DNA of 23,035 nucleotides from JAVBKB01 sp031554275 (GTDB lineage Bacteria > Bacillota > Bacilli > JARBTR01). The stretch is from NCBI GenBank assembly GCA_031554275.1, contig JAVBKB010000146.1:1-23035 (forward strand), written 5' to 3'. Positions 14,323 through 21,198 of the stretch are shown one piece after another (positions within the stretch are counted from its first letter, which is position 1; every line of letters begins with the position of its first letter). The notes below the pieces were generated by a model. The model was not told the origin of the DNA and made no database searches. It saw only the letters and a program-made list of their open reading frames with translations. The position numbers and the translations under genes are program-made.

Positions 14323-16368
14323 ATGGCGATAATATCGGAGAAAGTAACAAGACTTAAAGGAATTGGTGCAGAATCTGCTGAGAAACTGCAGGATTTGAGC
14401 GTGGATACAATTGAGGATTTGCTTGAGTATTATCCGTTTCGCTACGATGATTGCCGCTTGATTGATGTAAATCAAGCGCAGCACGACACCAAGATCACAA
14501 TTAGTGGTTTCGTACAAACGATGCCAGTTTCCTCGTTCTTTGGGAAAGGGAAATCGCGACTTTCATTCAAAATGCAGACTGGGCAACACTTAATATCTGT
14601 GAATTTGTTTAATCAACCCTATTTGAAAAACAAGCTTCAGCTCAATCAAGCTTTGACTGTTTCAGGGAAGTGGGATCGACAGCGACTAGCGATTACTGCT
14701 TCCTCCTTGAAGTTTGGTCATGAAAATGTGACTAATCAATTTGAACCTGTCTATCATTTAAAAGGTGATTTAACGACTAAAGCGCTGCGGAAATGGATTC
14801 AGCAAGCACTCATAACCTGTAGTGAAGAGATCCAAGAGACATTGCCAAAGCAAATCCTTGAAAAGTATCGACTTGCCGAGCGTAGACAGGCACTGCAATA
14901 TGTCCATTTTCCACAAAGTAACGAAGAAGTAAAGCAAGCGAAAAGGCGTTTTGTTTATGAGGAATTTCTGCTTTTTCAATTGAAAATGCAGCTGCTACGA
15001 AAGCGCATTAAAGAGTCAGGAAACGGAATAGCACAACCATATGAAGAATCAAAAGTAAATCATTTCGTACAAACCTTGCCGTTTTCACTCACCTCTGCTC
15101 AGATAAAGGTCGTTTCAGAGATCCTACATGATTTGAAGTCACCTCAAAGTATGAATCGCCTATTACAAGGCGATGTTGGTGCTGGCAAAACGGTAGTCGC
15201 AGCAATCGCTGTATTAGCAGCGATTTCCGCTGGAAATCAGGCAGCGTTTATGGCACCAACAGAAATCCTTGCCGAACAGCATTTTCAATCGCTCACAAAG
15301 ATGTTTTCACAGGAAGGAATTCGAATCGAGCTATTGACTTCCAGTGTCAAAGGAAAGTCTCGTACAGAGTTATTGAGCAGGCTTGCTCAAGGCGATGTTG
15401 ATTTAATCATCGGGACACATGCGCTGATTCAAAAGGATGTCATATTTCAAAAACTTGGGTTAGTCATTACTGATGAGCAGCACCGCTTTGGTGTCGAGCA
15501 GCGAAAGGTTTTGCGAGAAAAAGGAACCAATCCTGATGTGTTATTCATGACAGCAACACCAATTCCGCGAACATTGGCGATAACAGTATTTGGTGAGATG
15601 GATGTTTCTGTGATGAATGAAATGCCTGTTGGCCGCAAAGAAATAAAAACAAGCTGGGTGAAAACGGATCAACTAGAGCAGGTTCTTCGTTTTGTAAAGG
15701 AGCAAATTGTTAAAGGAAAACAAGCATATGTGATTTGTCCACTTATCGAAGAATCTGAAAAATTAGATTTTCAAAATGCTGTCGATGTACATGGCCAGCT
15801 TGTTCGCTATTTTGCACCAACCATTCAAGTTGGTTTGATGCATGGGCGTTTGACTAGCGCAGAGAAAGATGAGATTATGCAAAAATTCATGAAGAATCAA
15901 ATTGGGATTCTAGTTTCCACAACTGTGGTCGAAGTTGGAGTCAATGTCCCGAATGCAACTTGTATGATCATATACAATGCTGAACGCTTCGGAATTTCTC
16001 AGCTACATCAGCTTAGAGGCCGTGTTGGGCGCGGCGAAGAGCAATCATATTGCATTCTGATTGCTGAACCGAAAAATGAAATAGCAGTGGAGCGCTTGAC
16101 GATTATGACTGAAACCAATGATGGATTCTATCTTAGTGAGCGCGACTTGCAACTAAGAGGCCCTGGAGATTTCTTTGGTAAGAAACAAAGTGGTGTGCCG
16201 GAATTCAAACTTGCTGACATGGTCAATGATTTTCACATTCTTGAAATAGCTCGAGAGGACGCTGCAAAATTAGTGAATTCAAATGCATTCTGGCAACAGG
16301 ATGATTATCAAGGGCTAAGAAAGATATTAAACAAATCTGGCATTTTTGAAGGCGAGAAACTGGATTAA
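14323..16368 (+). CDS. recG: ATP-dependent DNA helicase RecG
   Basis: This 681-residue branch-migration helicase remodels stalled forks and Holliday junctions. The N-terminal wedge/OB-fold domain covers roughly residues 50-150. Superfamily 2 motifs follow: Walker A GDVGAGKT (283-290), the box DEQH (384-387), TATPIPRT, and the C-terminal helicase part with STTVVEVGVNVPNA and QLRGRVGRG. The frame is open 63 bases upstream inside sdaAA. I chose the ATG at 14323 because it gives MAIISEKVTRLKGIG and the usual family length, and it follows the sdaAA stop by one base. Its ribosome site is weak, so it is probably translationally coupled to sdaAA. Confidence 0.95.
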   Translation: MAIISEKVTRLKGIGAESAEKLQDLSVDTIEDLLEYYPFRYDDCRLIDVNQAQHDTKITISGFVQTMPVSSFFGKGKSRLSFKMQTGQHLISVNLFNQPYLKNKLQLNQALTVSGKWDRQRLAITASSLKFGHENVTNQFEPVYHLKGDLTTKALRKWIQQALITCSEEIQETLPKQILEKYRLAERRQALQYVHFPQSNEEVKQAKRRFVYEEFLLFQLKMQLLRKRIKESGNGIAQPYEESKVNHFVQTLPFSLTSAQIKVVSEILHDLKSPQSMNRLLQGDVGAGKTVVAAIAVLAAISAGNQAAFMAPTEILAEQHFQSLTKMFSQEGIRIELLTSSVKGKSRTELLSRLAQGDVDLIIGTHALIQKDVIFQKLGLVITDEQHRFGVEQRKVLREKGTNPDVLFMTATPIPRTLAITVFGEMDVSVMNEMPVGRKEIKTSWVKTDQLEQVLRFVKEQIVKGKQAYVICPLIEESEKLDFQNAVDVHGQLVRYFAPTIQVGLMHGRLTSAEKDEIMQKFMKNQIGILVSTTVVEVGVNVPNATCMIIYNAERFGISQLHQLRGRVGRGEEQSYCILIAEPKNEIAVERLTIMTETNDGFYLSERDLQLRGPGDFFGKKQSGVPEFKLADMVNDFHILEIAREDAAKLVNSNAFWQQDDYQGLRKILNKSGIFEGEKLD

Positions 16369-16520
16369 TTAGCAATGTTGTCGCTGTTTACTTTTGTCAC
16401 AGTAAGTGCTCGTTGGTAGCGGCATTTGGCTTTGGAACTGTTGTTTTCCCAATTAGACTTTGGAAAGCGACTGCATTCCAATAAAATTTAACTTGTGTAA
16501 TTGATGCAAGTAAAAAAGAA

Positions 16521-16549
16521 TTGCAAAAAATAATCACAGAATATATACT
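16521..16549 (+). promoter_or_regulatory. Promoter of the fapR-plsX-fabD-fabG-acpP operon
   Basis: TTGCAA (16521-16526), a 17-bp spacer and TATACT (16544-16549) lie 40 nt before the fapR start. The FapR operator begins 5 nt after the -10 box and so covers the expected transcription start. Confidence 0.75.
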
Positions 16550-16570
16550 GGTACTAGTACCTAGTGATAA
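16550..16570. promoter_or_regulatory. FapR operator in front of fapR (autoregulation)
   Basis: CTAGTACCTAGTGATAA (16554-16570) matches the B. subtilis fapR operator as I recall it at about 14 of 17 positions. It overlaps a perfect 12-bp palindrome GGTACTAGTACC (16550-16561). The position over the transcription start is that expected for FapR repression relieved by malonyl-CoA. Confidence 0.8.
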
Positions 16571-16588
16571 CGACTTGGGGTTAGAATC

Positions 16589-17155
16589 ATGAGAAGAAAT
16601 AAAATAGAAAGACATTCTCTGCTAAGACGATTAATTGCTGAGAATCCATTTGTTACAGATGAAGAATTGGCAAAGGATTTGGATGTAAGTATTCAAACGA
16701 TTCGATTAGACAGACTAGAGCTTGCAATACCAGAACTGAGACAACGGATTAAAGAAGTTGCCAAAAATAGTTTAACTGATTCGATTAGAACATTACCGAT
16801 TGACGAAATTATCGGGGAAATCATTGATATTGATATTGGTGAACGAGCTATTTCTATTTTTGAGATCAAAGCCGAGCATGTTTTTAAGCGAAACAAAATC
16901 GCTCGTGGGCATCATCTGTTTGCGCAAGCAAATTCCCTTGCTGTTGCAGTAATTGATAATGAATTAGCATTAACGGCTAAAGCAGTGATTCATTTTACAA
17001 AACAGGTTCTCGAAGGTGATCGTGTAATTGCAAAAGCAGTTGTTGAAACTGTACAATCTAAAGATGATAGAGTTACAGTTCGAGTTGAAAGTTTTGTTGA
17101 AAAGAACTGTGTATTTAAAGGTGAATTTGAAATGTACCATACTGGGGTGAAGTAG
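16589..17155 (+). CDS. fapR: Fatty acid and phospholipid biosynthesis repressor FapR
   Basis: This 188-residue transcription factor binds malonyl-CoA and represses lipid synthesis genes. The N-terminal DeoR-like helix-turn-helix covers about residues 8-45 (FVTDEELAKDLDVSIQTIRL), then comes a linker helix and a hotdog-fold effector domain (about 75-188) with ARGHHLFAQANSLAVAVID (105-123), the malonyl-CoA pocket segment. Similarity to B. subtilis FapR is obvious along the whole length. TTGGGG precedes the ATG. It heads the operon and has its own operator just upstream. Confidence 0.96.
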   Translation: MRRNKIERHSLLRRLIAENPFVTDEELAKDLDVSIQTIRLDRLELAIPELRQRIKEVAKNSLTDSIRTLPIDEIIGEIIDIDIGERAISIFEIKAEHVFKRNKIARGHHLFAQANSLAVAVIDNELALTAKAVIHFTKQVLEGDRVIAKAVVETVQSKDDRVTVRVESFVEKNCVFKGEFEMYHTGVK

Positions 17156-17156
17156 A

Positions 17157-18164
17157 ATGAGGTTAGCAGTAGATGCAATGGGTGGCGATCATGCGCCGTT
17201 AGAAATTGTGAAGGGTGTTGAAATGGCACTTAAAACTTTTTCGGATATTGAAATCACTTTATTTGGAGACGAAGTAGCAATTCGTAAAGTATTGACTTCT
17301 GAAGAACGAATTACGATTGTGCATACAGATGAAGTGATACATAGTGATGAGGATCCAGTGAAGGCTTATCGTCGGAAAAAGAATGCCTCGATGGTCTTAG
17401 CGGCTAATGCGGTTAAGGAAGGTCAGGCAGACGCTTGTTTATCAGCGGGGAGTACTGGTGCTTACTTAGCAACTGGCTTATTTGTAGTAGGTAGAATCGA
17501 CGGGATTATCCGCCCTGCTTTAGCTCCAACTTTTCCAACTATTGATGGCAGAGGCTTTGTTTTGCTAGATGTAGGGGCAAATGCGGAGGCAAAGCCAGAA
17601 TACTTATTGCAATTTGGCTTGATGGGTGCTATTTACGCAGAGAAAGTACGTGGGATTGTTAATCCCCGTGTTGGATTATTGAATATTGGTGCTGAAGAGA
17701 ATAAAGGGAATGACTTGACTAAAGCAGCTTTCAATTTGCTAAAGCAGTCTAATCTTAATTTTATAGGTAATGTTGAAGCAAGAGATTTATTAAATGGAGT
17801 GGCAGACGTTGTTGTAACCGATGGCTTCACAGGAAATATGGTTTTGAAAACAACGGAGGGTACCGCAGGTTCAATCATGAAAATGTTGAAAACCTCGTTA
17901 ACTTCTGGCTTTATTAGTAAAATTGCTGCGTTAATGATGAAATCAAAATTAAGTGGTATGAAGAAGCTAATGGATTACAAAGAACAAGGTGGTGCGGCTT
18001 TGTTTGGGGTGAAATCACCAGTAATAAAGGCACATGGCTCAAGTGATGCCTTTGCTTTTCATAACGCAATTAGACAGGCAAAACTTATGGTTCAGGCGAA
18101 CTTAGCCGAAGAAATTGAACAAGCTTTGAAAAGTAATGACATAAAAGTTGAAGTAACGAAATAA
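17157..18164 (+). CDS. plsX: Phosphate acyltransferase PlsX
   Basis: This 335-residue enzyme converts acyl-ACP to acyl-phosphate, the acyl donor for PlsY. With FakA-made acyl-phosphate it joins de novo and exogenous fatty acid flow. Recognised segments are MRLAVDAMGGDHAP at the start, SAGSTGA, LDVGANAEAKPE, NIGAEENKGND and VTDGFTGNMVLKT. The ATG lies one base after the fapR stop. The last codons (EVTK and stop) fall in the first copy of a 40-bp tandem duplication that continues into the intergenic space. Confidence 0.96.
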   Translation: MRLAVDAMGGDHAPLEIVKGVEMALKTFSDIEITLFGDEVAIRKVLTSEERITIVHTDEVIHSDEDPVKAYRRKKNASMVLAANAVKEGQADACLSAGSTGAYLATGLFVVGRIDGIIRPALAPTFPTIDGRGFVLLDVGANAEAKPEYLLQFGLMGAIYAEKVRGIVNPRVGLLNIGAEENKGNDLTKAAFNLLKQSNLNFIGNVEARDLLNGVADVVVTDGFTGNMVLKTTEGTAGSIMKMLKTSLTSGFISKIAALMMKSKLSGMKKLMDYKEQGGAALFGVKSPVIKAHGSSDAFAFHNAIRQAKLMVQANLAEEIEQALKSNDIKVEVTK

Positions 18165-18220
18165 TTGTTACAGAGCGGGAATAAAAGTTGAAGAAGTAAA
18201 ATAATTGTTTCAGAACAAGA
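18141..18220. repeat. Tandem 40-bp duplication across the plsX 3' end
   Basis: Copies 18141-18180 and 18181-18220 match at 32 of 40 positions by hand, including an identical first ten bases (ATAAAAGTTG) and a near-identical ATAATTGTT segment. The first copy contains the plsX C-terminal codons and stop. The second lies between plsX and fabD. Slipped-strand duplication after which the second copy drifted is the simplest explanation. Confidence 0.85.
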
Positions 18221-18244
18221 ATATAAATGGGACAAGGTGGGTTT

Positions 18245-19174
18245 ATGGGTAAAGTTGCATTTGTTTTTCCAGGGCAAGGCTCGCAAAAAGTAGGAATGGG
18301 TCAAGATGTTTATGATCAGTATCCGCACCTTCAGGCGATTTTCCATGATGCCAATAAAGAATTGTCAGAGAATTTAACAGACGTGCTTTTCTATGGTGAT
18401 CAGGAAACGCTTACAAAGACGGAAAATGCTCAGCCAACCATTGTGATGACCTCTATAGCTTTGTTAAGAGCTTTTCAAGAGGAGTGTGGGCTAGAACCAG
18501 ATTGTTACGCAGGACACAGCCTAGGTGAAATCACAGCTTACGTTGCTGCGGGAACGCTTGAATATACTGAAGCGATTAGACTTGTTAAGTATCGAGCGAA
18601 ATCAATGGCAGAAGCAGAAGGCAAGATGTGTGCGATTTTCGGATTAGAATATCCTGTTGTACAGGGTATTTGTGAGCAGATATCAAGGTATAGCACTTCA
18701 TGTGACTTAGCGAACCTAAATTATGAAGGTCAAGTAGTTATTTCAGGAACCACAGATGGTATTGAAAAGGCGATTATTTTGGCCAAAGAACAGGGAGCAA
18801 AGAAAATTATTCCGCTTGATGTGAGTGGACCTTTTCACTCAAGATTAATGATTCCAGCAGCCAATGTATTTGTTCAGCTCATCAAGAAAACTATATTCAA
18901 GCAACCAAAAGTGCCGGTTTATACAAATTATTCATCAAAACCAGATACTGACATTATTTCAAGCTTAACGAGACAAATCTATTCAGTGGTACTATGGCAG
19001 CAAATGGTTGGAAATATGATCGCTGATGGTGTCGATACTTTTATCGAAATTGGTCCTGGAACTGTTCTAAATGGATTAATAAGAAAAATTAATAAAAACG
19101 TCAAAACATACTCAGTTCGTGATGTAGCTAGTTGTAAAGAAGTCGCCAAAGTATTTGAAGGTGCCACGAAATGA
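18245..19174 (+). CDS. fabD: Malonyl-CoA:ACP transacylase
   Basis: This 309-residue enzyme moves malonate from CoA to acyl carrier protein for fatty acid elongation. Signatures are FPGQGSQ (8-14), the nucleophile Ser92 in GHSLGE (90-95) and the catalytic His198 in SGPFHSRLM. An ATG six codons upstream (18227) is in frame, but I chose 18245: AAGGTGGG lies just before it, and the start MGKVAFVFPGQGSQ and the length fit the family. It overlaps fabG by 4 nt (ATGA). Confidence 0.95.
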   Translation: MGKVAFVFPGQGSQKVGMGQDVYDQYPHLQAIFHDANKELSENLTDVLFYGDQETLTKTENAQPTIVMTSIALLRAFQEECGLEPDCYAGHSLGEITAYVAAGTLEYTEAIRLVKYRAKSMAEAEGKMCAIFGLEYPVVQGICEQISRYSTSCDLANLNYEGQVVISGTTDGIEKAIILAKEQGAKKIIPLDVSGPFHSRLMIPAANVFVQLIKKTIFKQPKVPVYTNYSSKPDTDIISSLTRQIYSVVLWQQMVGNMIADGVDTFIEIGPGTVLNGLIRKINKNVKTYSVRDVASCKEVAKVFEGATK

Positions 19175-19914
19175 AACTTACTGGTAAAGTAGCGATTGTT
19201 ACTGGAGCTTCAAGGGGAATTGGTCGGGCTGTAGCATTAGAACTGGCAAAGAATGGTGCCAAAGTGGTTGTGAATTATGCAGGGAACGAATCACTGGCAG
19301 TGGCAGTTGTAAATGAAATCAAGTTGATCGGTAGTGATGCGATCGCTGTTCAATGCGATGTGACGAATGCGGATGCAGTTACAAGAATGATCGAGACTGC
19401 AATTGAGAAATTTGGTTCGTGTGATATTCTAGTGAATAATGCAGGAATCACAAGAGATACCTTGATCATGAGAATGAAAGAAGATGACTGGGATGATGTC
19501 ATTAATACAAATTTAAAAGGTGTTTTCTTGTGTACAAAAGCTGTTTCGCGACAAATGATGAAGCAAAGATCTGGTAGGATCATCAATATTGCCTCAATTG
19601 TAGGAGTAGCGGGTAATCCTGGACAAGCCAATTATGTAGCTGCCAAGGCAGGTGTGATTGGTCTCACAAAAACTACAGCATTGGAATTAGCTCCACGGGG
19701 TATCACTGTTAATGCTGTTGCGCCAGGCTTCATTGAAACTGATATGACAGACAAGCTTACAGAAGAGGCTAAGCAACAAATGCTGAGTAGAATACCTTTG
19801 ATGCGATTTGGAAAACCAGAGGATATCGCAAATATAGTTCTTTATTTAGCAAGTGAAGATGCTAGCTATATGACAGGACAAACTGTACATGTTGATGGTG
19901 GTATGATAATGTAA
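19171..19914 (+). CDS. fabG: 3-oxoacyl-[acyl-carrier-protein] reductase
   Basis: This 247-residue short-chain dehydrogenase reduces beta-ketoacyl-ACP with NADPH in each elongation round. It has the glycine-rich cofactor motif TGASRGIG (11-18), NNAG (89-92), Asn114, and the catalytic Ser142, Tyr155 and Lys159 (YVAAK). Its start codon overlaps the fabD stop, so the two are translationally coupled. Confidence 0.96.
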   Translation: MKLTGKVAIVTGASRGIGRAVALELAKNGAKVVVNYAGNESLAVAVVNEIKLIGSDAIAVQCDVTNADAVTRMIETAIEKFGSCDILVNNAGITRDTLIMRMKEDDWDDVINTNLKGVFLCTKAVSRQMMKQRSGRIINIASIVGVAGNPGQANYVAAKAGVIGLTKTTALELAPRGITVNAVAPGFIETDMTDKLTEEAKQQMLSRIPLMRFGKPEDIANIVLYLASEDASYMTGQTVHVDGGMIM

Positions 19915-20067
19915 CATTTGAAATTATCGATTTAACAAACAGTCAAAGCATTTTCAGGTTTGTAAACAATCGAATCTTTATCAATTTTTTTCAAGCCAGT
20001 TACTAAATATCAATTTGCTGTAACAAGCCTTAGTGTTGGCTACCATTACTTGAAGGGAGGTGATTAC

Positions 20068-20304
20068 ATGTCAAATGTAGCCGAAAAGGTTAAAAAAATT
20101 ATTATTGATCGCCTAGGTGTAGATGAGTCTAAAGTGACTTTAGATGCATCTTTCAAAGAAGATCTTGGTGCTGACTCTCTTGAAGTAGTTGAACTTGTAA
20201 TGGAACTTGAGGATGAGTTCGGTCATGAAATTTCTGATGATGAGGCAGAAAGTATTACAACAGTTGGAGATGCCATTCAGTTCATCGAAAATAAGATGAA
20301 ATAA
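20068..20304 (+). CDS. acpP: Acyl carrier protein
   Basis: This 78-residue, strongly acidic protein carries growing acyl chains on 4'-phosphopantetheine. The attachment site is Ser37 in GADSLEVVELVM. The frame is open six codons further upstream, but the ATG at 20068 is preceded by AAGGGAGGTGATT, an unusually long match to the 3' end of 16S rRNA, and gives the usual start MSNVAEKVKKII. The 153-nt gap after fabG has no gene and no clear terminator or promoter, so acpP is probably read with the operon. The strong ribosome site would raise its yield above that of the enzymes. Confidence 0.97.
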   Translation: MSNVAEKVKKIIIDRLGVDESKVTLDASFKEDLGADSLEVVELVMELEDEFGHEISDDEAESITTVGDAIQFIENKMK

Positions 20305-20315
20305 ACGACGCAACA

Positions 20316-20356
20316 AACACGCCAATAAATGTCATCACATTTATTGGCGTGTTTTT
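20316..20356 (+). terminator. Terminator of the fapR-acpP operon
   Basis: Perfect 16-bp arms (20316-20331 and 20338-20353) enclose a 6-nt loop, and the second arm runs into TTTTT. It is one of the two strongest terminators in the window. Confidence 0.95.
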
Positions 20357-20367
20357 GATTTATAGCT

Positions 20368-20395
20368 TTCACTTCATGTGAAAATTATATATAAT
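20368..20395 (+). promoter_or_regulatory. Promoter of rnc-smc with embedded inverted repeat
   Basis: TTCACT (20368-20373), a 16-bp spacer and a perfect TATAAT (20390-20395) lie 45 nt before rnc. The inverted repeat TTTCAC-TTCAT-GTGAAA (20367-20383) covers the -35 box and half of the spacer and might be an operator. Confidence 0.6.
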
Positions 20396-20440
20396 AAAAT
20401 TTGGTTAAAATTTTTTTACTAAGATTGAAAAGGTGATTTT

Positions 20441-21145
20441 TTGCATATTTTTTCTGAAAATGAGTTAAAGCAAATTCAGGATTTACAAAAACATGTAGGC
20501 GTTTTTTTCGAAAATCAAGCTTTGATCACTCAGGCTTTTACTCATGCTTCTTATTTGAATGAGAATAGAGGGAAGCTAGGTCAAAATAATGAACGTCTAG
20601 AGTTTCTCGGAGATGCCGTTCTTCAAATTGTTGTATCAAGATATCTGTATGACAAGTTTCCAGAAATGCCCGAAGGACAGCTATCGAAAATCAGAGCTTC
20701 AATTGTGTGTGAACCTTCTCTTGTTCACTTCTCAAATCAGTTGTGTTTTGGGGATTATATCTTTCTAGGTAAAGGTGAGGAGCGTTCTGGTGGAAGAACG
20801 CGGGCTTCATTGCTGGCAGATTTATTTGAAGCATTTGTAGGGGCTTTATATTTAGATCAAGGCTTTCCAGCAGTTATTTCTTTCTTTGAGAGAATTGTTT
20901 TTCCAAAGATCAATGAGGGCGGCTTTGATGATGTTGCTGATTATAAAACGCAGCTTCAAGAGGAAGTACAAAAGGATCATGTCGGTACACTAGAATACAA
21001 AATAGTTCACGAAAGTGGTCCACCTCATAATCGAATATTTGAGTCATGTGTGTATCTCAATGAAAAGCTTCTTGGTAGTGGAAGTGGAAAAACCAAAAAA
21101 GAAGCAGAGCAGTATGCTGCCAAAAAAGCACTTGATCAGTTTTAA
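20441..21145 (+). CDS. rnc: Ribonuclease III
   Basis: This 234-residue double-strand-specific endonuclease processes rRNA precursors and regulatory duplexes. The catalytic domain carries the signature NERLEFLGD (50-58) and DLFEAFVGALYLDQG (127-141), whose acidic residues bind the metal ions. A C-terminal double-stranded-RNA-binding domain covers about 167-234, ending KKEAEQYAAKKAL. The start is TTG at 20441, with AAAGGTGAT 6-8 nt upstream and no ATG in frame until residue 76, inside the catalytic domain. A poor start codon fits the low RNase III level usual in bacteria. Confidence 0.95.
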   Translation: MHIFSENELKQIQDLQKHVGVFFENQALITQAFTHASYLNENRGKLGQNNERLEFLGDAVLQIVVSRYLYDKFPEMPEGQLSKIRASIVCEPSLVHFSNQLCFGDYIFLGKGEERSGGRTRASLLADLFEAFVGALYLDQGFPAVISFFERIVFPKINEGGFDDVADYKTQLQEEVQKDHVGTLEYKIVHESGPPHNRIFESCVYLNEKLLGSGSGKTKKEAEQYAAKKALDQF

Positions 21146-21198
21146 TCAGTGAGTTTGAATATGATACAAAAAGTTTAAAAAAGTAGGGAAGTTTATAA

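Noticed and set aside
16397..16615. Minus-strand 72-codon frame between recG and fapR with an FQSLIGK segment
   Set aside because: It overlaps the fapR promoter, operator and start, has no ribosome site or domain, and FQSLIGK-like strings often arise by translating non-coding repeats. Only a single short repeat (TTCCAAAG, twice) is present, so it is no CRISPR array.
18227..18244. Upstream ATG of fabD
   Set aside because: No ribosome site precedes it, while the ATG at 18245 has AAGGTGGG and the conserved family start.
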